DNA of 64,000 nucleotides from contig NZ_NBYY01000002.1 in the NCBI RefSeq assembly GCF_002464935.1, forward strand, positions 1 through 64,000. The letters run 5' to 3'. Under the pieces are notes generated by a model, which ran no database searches, was not told the DNA's origin, and worked only from the letters and a program-made list of their open reading frames with translations. How positions within the stretch are numbered: the stretch's first letter is position 1; the number at the start of each line of letters is the position of its first letter. The stretch comes from Candidatus Enterovibrio escicola (GTDB taxonomy: Bacteria > Pseudomonadota > Gammaproteobacteria > Enterobacterales > Vibrionaceae). A program made the position numbers and the translations under genes. Positions 10,546 to 19,841 of the stretch are shown piece by piece.

Positions 10546-11570
10546 TATGGTTAAATCTGGTTTACAACTTCCAGATCAGTATCCTGATGATTGACTTTTG
10601 TTTCACGAATGCCATCTCTGAATTTCACGCCATTGATGATATCCGCGAGTAATTTAAAACCTCGCAGGCTACACAAGTTAACCTTAGCGGTTCTCATCAG
10701 TTTGCAGGCCATTGCCAATGTCGTTTTTCGGCTTCCACAATTATTGGTTTCGTTCGGTCTTAGACTCACCGTTGCAAACATTGATTCAATGGAGTTTGTC
10801 GTTCGAATATGTGTCCAGTGCTCGGTGGAGAAATCGTAAAATGACAGCTTTTCCATTTTGCCTTTGATCAGGCACACCACTGCTTTGGGATATTTAGCTC
10901 CATATCGTATTTCGAACTGTCCGAAGGCTTTATGTGCCTCTTGTTGTGTCTCCGCCATCCATATATCTTGAAGAATTTTTTCATTCTTGGTTGAACATAT
11001 TTTGGGACTTTGTTTAATATATTGATCGTTTTATGTACCCATCAGCACTGATGACGAGTCGTTGGGCAATGCTTTGTTACTGCATTCCAAAAACCGAACT
11101 CGCCATAACCAATGGCGCGTTCAGGAGAGATAGTGATATCTTGGGACGTTAACTGTGATAGAACTTCAAGCCCACTTATCCTCTGACTCCCTATACCCAT
11201 CGACAACGGCTAACACTTCCTTACGGTCAGCATCATCAACGCCGATGACAACAAGCAGACAAAGCTTGTCATCATCCGAACTTTGCAGTAAATACCATTG
11301 ACTAAAATGTAGACATACCGCCGTTTACTTAGATTGAGCTTACGCCACTGATCGTATTTTGCTTCCCACGGCTGCTTGCGTCGAGAAACACTATTTGCTG
11401 ACAATCTCTTGGCTTGCTTACCTAAGAGCGATTCTAGGGCTGGCTGCATATCACCCGTGGAGATCCCCCTCGCAGATAGAGCCAAGGGATAAACTCTTCT
11501 ATAGTTTTTGGTTCGCTTGAGATAGGGCGAAACCAGTGTGCTGTTGAACTTGATCCCGCTCCCTGTTATT
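10546..11570 (-). mobile_element. IS256-family (mutator type) element, broken
   Basis: On the minus strand, frames encode GIKFNSTLVSPYLKRTKN and ISTGDMQPALESLLGKQA in the middle, and HWTHIRTTNSIESMFATV and RGFKLLADIINGVKF at the C-terminus. These are hallmark stretches of IS256-type DDE transposases. Frameshifts separate the pieces (10551-10958 and 11210-11485). The N-terminus is replaced by an IS91 terminus at 11571. N-terminal pieces of the same family lie at 26450-26615 and 49955-50134. Confidence 0.85.
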
Positions 11571-11660
11571 TTACCTAGGAATTTCCTCCCAAAAACTATA
11601 TGTAGTGGAGCTTGAGCACGTCCCTTTCTCTGATATATTTAGCACGATTGAACACGAACA
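11571..11660 (+). mobile_element. IS91-family terminus
   Basis: The block AGGAATTTCCTCCCAAAAAC, followed by the TATATGTAGTGGAGC and CACGTCCCTTTCT stretches, matches the terminal region next to the transposase start of the IS91-type copies at 34009, 37810 and 51795. No coding part remains. Confidence 0.65.
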
Positions 11661-11765
11661 AGACGCTACCATCGTCAAGCTTTTCTAAGCTGCCTGTACG
11701 ACAGTGAAGCGTCGAGGATATCTCTGTAATGCTGATTGTTAAAGACCTAGATGAATTTACGAAGA

Positions 11766-11842
11766 AAAAACCATATTTTCTATGTATAATTTAATTGATT
11801 AAATATCAACAAGTTGAATTCACTCTGAGAAATATGGTTTTA
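11766..11842. repeat. 12-bp inverted repeat upstream of the ParB-like relic
   Basis: AAAACCATATTT near 11768 and its reverse complement AAATATGGTTTT near 11828 frame an AT-rich spacer of about 50 bp that contains the palindrome TTTAATTGATTAAA. It could be an operator or centromere-like site of the former replicon, or the termini of a small mobile element. Confidence 0.45.
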
Positions 11843-11892
11843 ATAGGTTAAACCAAGTTAGTGTGGTTGCTTTACCTTGCCAATAGGTAGAA

Positions 11893-11918
11893 AATCCCTC
11901 AGTTGAGGGCTTTTGTTT
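11893..11918 (+). terminator. Rho-independent terminator
   Basis: CCCTCAGTTGAGGG folds into a 5-bp stem with a four-base loop and is followed by CTTTTGTTTT. It sits upstream of the ParB-like relic. Whatever transcript it ended has been lost. Confidence 0.5.
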
Positions 11919-12120
11919 TATATTTATGAAAGCTTATTAAGAGATATATCTACTTATTTTAAAAAGGAGACTTTATAGATATAATGAGGGATAAAATAGA
12001 CTCGTTTTCAAAGGCAAGTCATTCCAAATCTAACACGGATAAACCTAAAACCTACAATGTTCTGATAACAAACTCATACTTTCAAAAGCGAAATCTAAAA
12101 CTTAAGAGGAAAATAATAAT

Positions 12121-12424
12121 GGAAAAATTAGAGCATATAAGGCTTGTTGATTTGACACCTGATCCGAACCAACTCCGTAAAGATTTTGATCCAAAAAAAA
12201 CAGAAGAACTAGCTGGTATAATTGCTGCTGTCGGTATTATTCAACCTATAAGAGTTCGCCATAACCCACAAACTGGCCAAGGGCAGCCAACATACATGAT
12301 TATTACAGGGGAACGACGCTGGCAAACATCTAAAAAGGAAAGAAAAGAAACTTCTCTCGCTCTTATCGTAGAAGATAAAACCTCTTTAACAGAGGAGGTG
12401 TTATTTCCTAAGTATCTAAACTAA
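12121..12424 (+). pseudogene. ParB/Srx-domain partition-like protein, truncated
   Basis: The frame starting MEKLEHIRLVDLTPDPNQ matches the N-terminal ParB domain. It has LRKDFDPKKTEELAGIIAAV, GIIQPIRVR and the ITGERRW box of the family (about residues 10-75). ParB proteins bind centromere-like sites in plasmid or chromosome partition; related proteins occur in plasmids, phages and integrative elements. The ATG at 12121 has the ribosome-binding site AAGAGGAAA. An in-frame ATG at 11984 would add 46 residues without family similarity. The protein is cut near residue 92 by an IS5 left end (12395), and the last residues (LFPKYLN) come from the IS. No ParA is nearby, so this is probably a relic of a lost plasmid or element. 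Confidence 0.75.
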
Positions 12425-12949
12425 TTGTAATTTCTATGCTCAGATCATCATGGAATTAAGCGAGAAGTGATGATGGGAAAGGCCAAATACAAGATCAGCA
12501 ACTAGCAACAATATAATCAAGCATTGGTAAACCATAGCTCAGTAACTTTTTGGAGAGACGTCGTGGCTAATAAGGCATGCTAGAGTCTAAAGCATCAGAG
12601 TCATCATGGCCGTTGGTTTATATTCTCGGATACCGAGATTGAAACGGCACTGATGGTGAAAGGTATTTTTAGACTCCCACTTCGTAAATTAAAAGGCTTT
12701 CTCAATTCGGTTTTTACGTTGATGAATCTCCCTCTGAAATCTCCTACATAGACCTGTATTAGTAATGCGTTCAAATACCGTAAAAGTTAAGTACCATTTG
12801 CCGAGTCTAGAAGCTGTCGCTCACGTCGTTATTTATGCTACAGGCCTAACAGTATACGACGAAGGTAAATGGAAAACGTGTAAACACGGCAAGGCGAAGC
12901 GGCGTATCTGGCGCAAACTTCATCTTACCGTTGATGTATCTACTCATTA
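12395..12949 (+). mobile_element. IS5-family 5' part
   Basis: It starts at a left terminus (GGTGTTATTTCCTAAGTATC) inside the ParB-like gene. It encodes the N-terminal half of the IS5-type transposase, including a piece at 12765-12950 with VIYATGLTVYDEGKWKT and WRKLHLTVDVSTH. Frames are broken. At 12949 it fuses to the middle of an IS982 copy. Confidence 0.82.
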
Positions 12950-13552
12950 GTTAGTTACACGAGGATGCTCAAACTCATGCAAGACCCACAGGGATTGCCT
13001 TTATTGATTCATCTAAGCTACAGGTTTGTCACAACCTACGCATTTTCAGACATCAGGTTTTTAAAGGTACCGCGAAGCAAGAAAAAGGAATAATGGGGTG
13101 GTTCTAAGGTTTTAAATTACACCTTATTATCAATGACCACGGTGGCATTATCTCAGTCAAAGTGACGACAACTAACATGGATAATAGAAAGCCTATATCG
13201 GAAATGGTTAACGAGTTTTTTGGGTGTTTATACGAAGATAAAGGTTATATCTCTGGTCCATTAGAGCGGAACTTGCACACAAGGGAATGACACTGATAAC
13301 GGGTGTTAAAAAACATGAAACCCAAAGTGATGAAACTTTGGAACCTCTTGATGATTCAGAAATGATTTATTATTGAAACTGTTTTTGACCAACTAAAAAA
13401 CATATCCCAAATCGAGCATTCTCGACACCGTCGTTATATCAGATTTAGGGTCAACTTGCTAGCGGGGCTCATCTCGTATTCATTTCAACTAAAAAAGCCG
13501 AGTATCAAGATGACTAGGTTTGATAAGCAAGCGCTTATGCAGATCTGAGGTT
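12950..13552 (+). mobile_element. IS982 3' part
   Basis: It starts in the middle of the transposase (LVTRGCSNSC corresponds to SYTRMLKLMQ in another frame) and runs to the right terminus GCAGATCTGAGGTT at 13552. There are stops in the middle (FYGFKLH reads with a stop) and a frameshift in ERELADKG. The left end is missing and replaced by IS5 DNA. Confidence 0.82.
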
Positions 13553-13574
13553 AATTAACCCATAAGGTTCTTAT

Positions 13575-14330
13575 CACATATTGACGCGCCGGAAACTCAA
13601 TCTCCATTAACTTCAGTAAGTGTTTTTGCCAAAGTAATCATAGCTGATATAATGATAAATGCTGAAATCTTTTCCAATCCTAGTTTGAAGAAAAGAATAC
13701 ACCTTCAGTCAGTATCACATGTAAATGCAGATTGTAGTTGCCATTACGACTATGGGTATGGATGAAAATAATGACGGCAATTTCACACGCATCGGTCTTA
13801 AAGTGCACCTAAATCAACTTTGATAAGCAGGCTTCCGCAAAGACCATAAACCTAGAATACAAACACTTCTGATTGGAGTGATTATGGAAAAGAATACGAA
13901 GTTGCTCAGGCAATGTTAAAACAACTTTTCGCTCGCTCACTCTAGGAAACAGGCGGATGCCTATTTTGACCATATTCTCCCGTGCATAACGCTTTCCACA
14001 TTGCGGACAAGCTTTCCCCTTACAACATAAAGTTAACTTTTATGTTGCCCTTGACCGCAACCCAAGCATTGGTAAGTGGAAAAGCCATTTTCTGAGCTTC
14101 CACACTTCAGTATCTTAGTGATTTCTGAATGATAATAATCAGTGTCATAGCGGGGATTACTGGATACGAATATGATCCAATTCATAGTGAAAATACGTTT
14201 GAAGCGAAGCAGCTTCGATTTGATACCTTTGAAATTCATTCATGCCTTTTATCTATTTAATCCTGCTAAATGTATCATAGAAAGGGACATGCCTTAAACC
14301 CCACCACATATAGTTTTTGGGAGTAAGATC
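13575..14330 (-). mobile_element. IS91-family element, 5' half of transposase, broken
   Basis: Minus-strand frames match the IS91-type Y2 transposase: the zinc-binding N-terminus (MNFKGIKSKLLRFKRIF, then YQCLGCGQGQH at 14033-14239) and the region of the copy at 37046. The terminus is near 14330. The C-terminal catalytic half is absent. Confidence 0.75.
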
Positions 14331-14339
14331 CTAGGTGAA

Positions 14340-14608
14340 ATAAAAGAGGACAAACTGGCGGAGTGGAAAAAGGACAGCAGTTATCACAAACTCTCATTAG
14401 CAGAAACAGCAATGTTACGCTATCAACAATTGCTAAATCTTAAACTTACTCTTCGTAATTACAATGCTCAAGTTAGCGAAGCGCTATCAAATATGAAAGA
14501 GATGAACAAAGTTATAAGACTCAGTATGCCTGTTCGACAGCAGATAAATTAAAACTGTAAAGAAGATTGGGATCAGTGCGTTATAGGCCTGATTTAATCA
14601 ATAATACC
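14340..14608 (+). mobile_element. IS5-family 3' part
   Basis: It encodes the end of the IS5-type transposase (KLAEWKKDSSYHK, ETAMLRYQQLLN and NYNAQVSEALSNMKEMNKV in sequence) with its right terminus, GGCCTGATTTAATCAATAAT, finishing at 14608. Confidence 0.8.
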
Positions 14609-14610
14609 TC

Positions 14611-14643
14611 TTTAAATCATAATCAACTTATTGAATATATGGT
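14611..14643 (+). repeat. MITE end fragment
   Basis: AATCAACTTATTGAATATAT followed by GGTC matches the right terminal repeat of the MITE copy ending at 41538. Only the end is left. Confidence 0.5.
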
Positions 14644-14649
14644 CGGAAG

Positions 14650-14818
14650 TCTGGTATTTTACTCAAGGTAGGAGGGAAAACCTGACAGGAATCAGAGATT
14701 CGGTGAAAACAACGTCTAATTTATTCATGTTAACATCCTTAATGCTACTAATGATTTGATTCAAACGATCGAATTTCGACTTGGATATTTAGTTCATTTC
14801 TTATACGCAGCTCAGGTT
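14650..14818 (-). mobile_element. Diverged IS982-type left end
   Basis: On the minus strand this is the left terminus (AACCTGAGCTGCG type) and start region of a second, diverged IS982 subtype, also seen at 17670-18012 and 53765-54672. The rest of the element is missing. Confidence 0.65.
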
Positions 14819-14888
14819 CATGATGGATATCAACGCTACCACTTTACAAGTCAGGATGACGCGCTTTCTAACTTATTTGATAAATGAC
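14819..14888. repeat. MITE-like fragment
   Basis: CAAGTCAGGATGACGCGC and AACTTATTTGATAAATGACC align, with changes, to one half of the MITE at 42451-42595 (CAAGTCATACTAACGAGC and the GGTTATGTATTC-type end). It ends two bases before the stop codon of the transporter gene. Confidence 0.45.
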
Positions 14889-14890
14889 CA

Positions 14891-16471
14891 TTACGTGAGC
14901 TTACCTAGGAAACGAGAGATCCAAGTTAATCCTAAGCAAACAAGAATAAATAGGCACATGCCTATTAGTAGCGAGATAGACAATGACTCGGTATAACCCA
15001 ATACTAAGTATCCAACAACAGCCAGACCTGCATTGGCGACTGCGTACGGTAATTGGCTAGATACGTGATCCATATGACCACAATGGGCACCAGTTGCAGA
15101 CAGAATCGTGGTATCCGAAATTGGTGAGCAGTGGTCACCAAATACTGCACCAGAGAGTACTGCAGCCAGCATCGGAAGCATCAAACTAAGGTCAGTCGAG
15201 GAAGATAAGTCACCTGCAATTGGCAGCATAATACCAAATGTACCCCAAGATGTCCCTGTAGAGAAAGCCATTACAGCTGACAATAGGAAAAGAATTACTG
15301 GTAGCAGTTGCTTTGGTAAATTGCCTTGAATCAGCATAGACAAAAATCTACCGGTCTCCATATCTCCAATCACGTGGCCGATTAACCATGAAAAAAATAA
15401 AATTGAAATGGCACTGAACATTGACCTAGCACCAATCCACATTGTACGGCTAACATCTGATACTGGCAGTCTTTGTTTAAACACAGGGATCAAAGCAGAA
15501 ATCAGACTCAATCCACTACCATACACCAGAGATTTACTAACATTTGTATTCTCAAATGCGCCAAGAATCGAAAATGTCTTACCTTTGAGTTCGAGTGCTT
15601 CCGAACCCGAGAAAACAATCCAAAAGATCGTGGTGATAATCAAGATAAAGATCGGTATAGTTAGATTAGAAACACGACCTCTGCTGTTTTCATTGATCCC
15701 TAGTTCATCTCCAAAAAGATTACTGTAGTTTTCTTCGCCTCTCAGTCGGTTACCTGTAGATGCTTGATATTCAAGACGTTGCATTAAACCTACATCTAAT
15801 TGAAACCATGCTACTGCATAGACCATCAGCAGTGCAAAAATTGCGTAAAAGTTCATTGGAATCATATGGACAAAAGCACTCAGAGCAGTGTAATCATCCA
15901 CACCGTGGGTCACTAAGATGCCACCAATTACAGTTATGATGTACGCTCCCCAACTTGATGCGGGCATGATCACACATACAGGTGCCGCTGTTGAGTCCAG
16001 TATATAAGCAAGTTTTGCACGAGATACGTGAAAACGGTCAGTTACAGGACGGCTAATTGCACCTACAGCCAAGCTATTGAAGTAGTCATCAATAAAAATA
16101 AAAACACCCAAGAAAACAGCCAAAAGTCTTGCACCACGTTTGCTTTTAATACGAGTTCCAGCCCACTCAGAAAAAGCTCTGGAGCCTCCCGATAAGGTCA
16201 TGAGTGCGGTGATCATTCCAACTAAAATAAGGAATGCAACAATATTCATTGTACCAAAGTTAATGTGGTCATTTTCGACAATCAGTCTTAAGAAGATTGA
16301 AGATAGATATGAGAATGTTTCAGAAAGTGAGAAATCGTTTAGGAGCAACGAACCATACACAATACCTAAACCAAGAGAAAGTATCACTCGGCGAGTGATA
16401 ATGGCTACAATCAACGGTAAGATGGCAGGCAATACCGACTGTGAAGAGGAGGAAAAATCGACTAAATTCAT
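14891..16471 (-). CDS. lysW: NhaC-family transporter, probable lysine transporter LysW
   Basis: A 526-aa inner-membrane protein with about 11-12 hydrophobic segments, of the NhaC antiporter superfamily. Conserved membrane motifs include FIFIDDYFNSLAVGA (about residues 125-140), TAAPVCVIMPASSWGAYI and FSTGTSWGTFGIMLPIA, and GDHCSPISDTTILSATGA near the C-terminus. Sequence alone would suggest Na+/H+ antiport. The leader holds a lysine riboswitch, and comparative work on the lysine regulon has proposed that riboswitch-controlled NhaC-type genes (lysW) import lysine. I infer lysine uptake here. The ATG at 16471 has only a weak ribosome-binding site, consistent with control at the leader. It stands alone between IS debris and is intact, which suggests selection for amino-acid uptake. 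Confidence 0.85.
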   Translation of the reverse strand: MNLVDFSSSSQSVLPAILPLIVAIITRRVILSLGLGIVYGSLLLNDFSLSETFSYLSSIFLRLIVENDHINFGTMNIVAFLILVGMITALMTLSGGSRAFSEWAGTRIKSKRGARLLAVFLGVFIFIDDYFNSLAVGAISRPVTDRFHVSRAKLAYILDSTAAPVCVIMPASSWGAYIITVIGGILVTHGVDDYTALSAFVHMIPMNFYAIFALLMVYAVAWFQLDVGLMQRLEYQASTGNRLRGEENYSNLFGDELGINENSRGRVSNLTIPIFILIITTIFWIVFSGSEALELKGKTFSILGAFENTNVSKSLVYGSGLSLISALIPVFKQRLPVSDVSRTMWIGARSMFSAISILFFSWLIGHVIGDMETGRFLSMLIQGNLPKQLLPVILFLLSAVMAFSTGTSWGTFGIMLPIAGDLSSSTDLSLMLPMLAAVLSGAVFGDHCSPISDTTILSATGAHCGHMDHVSSQLPYAVANAGLAVVGYLVLGYTESLSISLLIGMCLFILVCLGLTWISRFLGKLT

Positions 16472-16565
16472 GAGCTATGTACTAACCTATAAGATTGAAG
16501 ATCTACTGCAGAAATGGCAAACCAAGTATTTCAAGATACGGTTATACACATTGTTTGAATCTACT

Positions 16566-16733
16566 GTAGCACTCCATAGTTAAATCCCAATACTATGGCA
16601 GTGTTGTGTCTGTTCGAGCACAACCCCAGCAAAAGAGCCTGATTGGCAAATTTCCACTTCGGCGCTATTTCCTTTTACAAGTCCTCATTGGTATCACCCT
16701 AAGACCCGCTACTCATAAACCGCGCACCTCTAC
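16566..16733 (-). ncRNA. Lysine riboswitch (L box)
   Basis: On the minus strand the RNA begins GTAGAGGTGCGCGG, continues with GAGTAGCGGGTC and GCGCCGAAGTGG, and ends CTATGGAGTGCTAC. These are hallmark L-box elements. The visible stems fit the five-way junction: P1 GTAG/CTAC, P4 GTTGTG/CACAAC and P5 CATAGT/ACTATG. It lies about 95 bp before the NhaC-type gene. No U-run terminator is obvious between the aptamer and the start codon, so translational control is more likely than attenuation. Binding of lysine should lower expression. Confidence 0.92.
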
Positions 16734-16750
16734 GTTCATAAAACCTCTGC

Positions 16751-16778
16751 ATTGTATGTGAGCTTCAGAACTTTGCAA
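16751..16778 (-). promoter_or_regulatory. Sigma-70 promoter of the lysine riboswitch leader
   Basis: On the minus strand TTGCAA (16773-16778) and TACAAT (16751-16756) are spaced 16 bp apart. This places the transcription start about 10 bases before the first riboswitch stem. Confidence 0.65.
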
Positions 16779-16779
16779 T

Positions 16780-17048
16780 AAGCAACTAAATTGGTTTCAC
16801 AGATAAGTTAGATTTACGCTTACCAGTAAAGACTTCAAATAGTATTAGCCCATTTAATACTATCATCAAAGGTGAGGTTAACAGGAAGATCTTATCATCC
16901 ATCACCTTCCCTGTAAAAGGAGCCATGTTTAATTATTTTATCCAGCAACACTCTCTGTTATCATCGCTGTTTCATTGGTTTTTCTCTGCTAACGTGTGTA
17001 GGGATCTTTAAGGTATACGTTTTCTCCTGTTATTGTTGATGCTCCCCC
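16780..17048. other. Intergenic stretch without recognised gene
   Basis: No frame of note and no similarity to the IS families of the window. A short minus-strand frame (MAPFTGKVMDDKIFLL) has a possible ribosome-binding site (GGCTCC is not one), so it is not called. Confidence 0.3.
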
Positions 17049-17577
17049 ACTCCCTTGTCTGCAAGTTCCCGCTCCAATGGAGCAGAGATATAACCTTTAT
17101 CTCCGTATAAACATCCCAAAAGTTCATCAGCCATTTCCGACACAGGCTTTCTATCATCCAAGTTAACCGTCGTCACTTTGACTGAGATAATGCCACTTTA
17201 GTCATTGATAATAAGGTGTAATTTGAAGCTATAAAACCAGCCCATCGTTCCTTTTCTTCGCTTCGAGGTACCTTTTAAAACCTGATGACTGAGAATACGT
17301 AGGTTGTGATAAACCTGTAACTTAGATGAATTAACGAAGGCATTCCCTGTCGGCCTTGCCTGATGGTGAGTGAGATAAGAGCAAAGCGGAACTAGGACAC
17401 CTTGCATGAATTTGAGCATCCTCATATAACTAACTAATTCAGGAAATTTGTTGGAGCGGTAGCGGCAAACAAAGTGGATGTAATAGGTTTTAAAGTCTCG
17501 ATATCCCGATTAATGGCAAGCTATCACTATCGTCATCACTTCGCTAACTGAGAGGCGAGAAGGCTTGTTTCTTTGGA
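17049..17577 (-). mobile_element. IS982 internal fragment
   Basis: The minus-strand frame MRMLKFMQGVLVPLCSYLTH and the following transposase stretches (GTSKRRKGTMGWFYSFKLH) are clear. Both termini are missing. It is fused to IS30 DNA at 17577. Confidence 0.82.
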
Positions 17578-17665
17578 AAGAAGAGCGTACCCCTTTCAGT
17601 AGTTGGCTTCCTCTCCTACACTAGACGATAGGTATCCCAGTTATTATCTAAATTCAAGAGGAATT
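17578..17665 (-). mobile_element. IS30-family 5' fragment
   Basis: Matches the leader part of the IS30 element upstream of its transposase start (same blocks as 1360-1460 and 34985-35095). No coding part remains. Confidence 0.55.
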
Positions 17666-17669
17666 AAAG

Positions 17670-18012
17670 CACTTTTCATCAACTAAAGTATCCACGTATA
17701 GCTGAACAAATCATAAAATCTACCTGTCAATTTACAGGTAGATAAATTATCTATAACACGGTTTAAAGTAACGAAAGACGATTAATGAAAATAGGTAATA
17801 ACCATTATGACTTCACTAATTGAAGAACGAACAGGTTTATTTCTTGTTTTTGCACATGAAAGCCAGTGTTTTCCCCAATCAAGAAAAAATAATAGAAACC
17901 GACGATATACCTAAAGAAGACGTCTAACTTATTAATGCATAGAGTTTTATGTGTTTTATGATCGTATCCAAACGCTCAAATCTGGACAGGAACATATGCT
18001 TTCTTTCTTATG
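17670..18012 (-). mobile_element. Diverged IS982-type 5' fragment
   Basis: Matches the second IS982 subtype at 54380-54672 (same blocks: GCATCCACGTATAGCT type, the TTTATTTCTTGTTTTGG stretch, and the left-end region). It holds a 10-bp hairpin ATCTACCTGT/ACAGGTAGAT at about 17718-17743. It ends before the channel gene. Confidence 0.6.
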
Positions 18013-18197
18013 TTCGACTCAGCTTTATGTGGCAAATGTTGCCAAATAAAAATCAGTTTAACGTCATGTGAAATTACTAATTTTTTACTAAATCTTAGTT
18101 TAAGATTCGCTATCCTGTACTATTTTAAACCAGTAGTAGAATTCAGCCTCTCATTGTCAATTTCGTGTTCCTATAATGAGGAGGTGGAGGTGTGTTT

Positions 18198-19319
18198 ATG
18201 TCAAACTGCTATGAGTGTGCTCATATGAAAGTAGTTGAATCTGTTTCCGATTTATCACCTATAAATACTCAAGACAATTCAATTAATACAGATATAAATT
18301 TCTCTACTAATATGTCATTTGATGATACAGAACAAACGGTAGTTACCTGCCAGTATATGGATCCATTTGGGAAAGAATACGTGTGTCTTGCAGCAGCTGG
18401 AGAATCTGGTTTATGTTTTTGGCATGATGAAAGTGAGGCAAAAGATCAAAGTGATGATATAAAGAAAAAACTAGAAGAGTTTGCTCAAAGTGGTGGACAA
18501 TTACGAGGTATCATTGTTAAACGTGCCCACCTACGAGACATCAACCTTGTTAAAGGTGGCGCTGGTGATGGCTATGATTTATCAAATGCCAACTTCTATC
18601 GCTCAGACATGACAAACGCACACTTGTTTAATGCGAAATTTGATAATGGTAGCTTAATGAAAGTGGATCTTCACGATGCAAATATTCACTGCACGAGTCT
18701 TACAAATTGCAATTTATTGGGCATAAAACTCACCAATACCAAAATAGACAATATTAAAATTGGTACGATGCTACAACAAGAAGCCGCAGGGAGAATTGCT
18801 GAACGTAGGAGAAACAAGGAAAAAGCACTTGACCTCTTCGAACAATCGGAAGAGATATACCGAGATTTACGTAAAGCGTCAGAAGCGCAGGGTCTTTACA
18901 CGATGTCGGGGTGTTTTCTACAAAAAGAACTGACTATGCGTCGTTATCAAATGCCGATGTTTTCAGCAGAACGTGCCATGTCGAAAATGGTTGAGATGTT
19001 CAGTGGCTATGGCGAAAGCCCTGCCCGTGTTGTGTGTTTTTCTCTGGTTCTCATTGTCTTGTCTGCTGTAATGTATTTTATAACGGGAATTGAGTTTTTT
19101 GGGGAAGGTGTAGGCTATTCAGCCGACCAATCGGTGTCAGATAATTTTCAAGCATTTTCGGAATGTCTTTATTATAGCATCGTGACCTTTACTACACTGG
19201 GATATGGGGACTATATACCGATAGGAATGTCAAGATTGGTCGCAGCGATAGAAGCTTTTACTGGTAGTTTTACCATAGCACTGTTCGTTGTAGTCTTTGT
19301 TAAAAAAATGACGCGTTAA
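18198..19319 (+). CDS. Pentapeptide-repeat protein with potassium-channel pore
   Basis: A 373-aa protein. The N-terminal part (about residues 50-75) has cysteine/histidine spacing (CQYMDPFG, VCLAAAGESGLCFWHDE) that could bind metal. Pentapeptide repeats follow (about 105-185: YDLSNANFYRSDMTNAHLFN, then VDLHDANI and NCNLLGIKLTN). Then comes a charged helical linker and a two-transmembrane pore module: TM about 275-297, pore loop TTLGYGD at about 335-341 and TM about 350-370. TTLGYGD is the potassium selectivity filter. A pentapeptide solenoid on a two-TM channel would be a cytoplasmic regulatory domain. A strong GAGGAGGTGGAGG ribosome-binding site fits the ATG at 18198 better than the in-frame GTG at 18192. 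It is intact and flanked only by IS debris. Ligand and role are unknown. Confidence 0.85.
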   Translation: MSNCYECAHMKVVESVSDLSPINTQDNSINTDINFSTNMSFDDTEQTVVTCQYMDPFGKEYVCLAAAGESGLCFWHDESEAKDQSDDIKKKLEEFAQSGGQLRGIIVKRAHLRDINLVKGGAGDGYDLSNANFYRSDMTNAHLFNAKFDNGSLMKVDLHDANIHCTSLTNCNLLGIKLTNTKIDNIKIGTMLQQEAAGRIAERRRNKEKALDLFEQSEEIYRDLRKASEAQGLYTMSGCFLQKELTMRRYQMPMFSAERAMSKMVEMFSGYGESPARVVCFSLVLIVLSAVMYFITGIEFFGEGVGYSADQSVSDNFQAFSECLYYSIVTFTTLGYGDYIPIGMSRLVAAIEAFTGSFTIALFVVVFVKKMTR

Positions 19320-19332
19320 CTAACCTTCATTT

Positions 19333-19353
19333 TTTATGCGCAGCTCAGGTTAA
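19333..19353 (-). mobile_element. IS982 left-end tip
   Basis: Only the terminal TATGCGCAGCTCAGGTT remains, directly joined to the 3' part of an IS5 copy at TTAATTACAAT. Confidence 0.7.
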
Positions 19354-19497
19354 TTACAATGCTCACGTTGGTGAGTGCTGGCAAAGATGAAAACGATGAA
19401 CAAAGTTCTAAGACTCGGTATACCTGTTCGCCAACAGACAAATTAAGGCTATAACAAATATTGAGATCAGTGCGTTATAGGCCTGATTTAATCAACA
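19354..19497 (+). mobile_element. IS5-family 3' fragment
   Basis: End of the transposase (VLRLGIPVRQQTN) and the right terminus GGCCTGATTTAATCAACAAA. Confidence 0.8.
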
Positions 19498-19499
19498 AA

Positions 19500-19733
19500 G
19501 TCCTATCCATCAGTGATGTCATAACGCTTATTGTATCTTTTTATCAATTTTGGTCTCGTGACTGAAAAACGTATCCAAATAGGATTTTCTTAGCACCTAA
19601 GTGCTGTGAGATTTATGATCAACTTGATTATGAGATTCATTGTGTATAAATTTCAACCAGAAAAGCTGAGCCTTAAAATTACTCAGTTTGAAAAAGTTGC
19701 GCTTATACAGATCTTAGATTAATTACCTATAAC
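19500..19733 (+). mobile_element. Diverged IS982-type remnants
   Basis: A piece of the N-terminal transposase region of the second subtype (TTATTGTATCTTTTTATCA, as at 33855) is followed by the right end of an IS982 (the AGCTGAGCCTTAAAATTACT region and the terminus TATACAGATCTTAGATTAA). The middle is deleted. Confidence 0.6.
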
Positions 19734-19841
19734 CGAACAATAAATTAAAATTTTATATCAAAACCAGTAATAGATCGTAGCCACCATACTGACTTCTAGT
19801 TATTCTTAGAGTATGAAACATTAGGGATCGTAGGAGTTTAG

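Noticed and set aside
15108-15728. Plus-strand frames inside the transporter gene
   Set aside because: They lie antisense to an intact, well-conserved membrane protein gene and have no ribosome-binding sites.
14891-16471. Plain Na+/H+ antiporter annotation
   Set aside because: The superfamily fits, but the lysine riboswitch in the leader makes lysine transport more likely.
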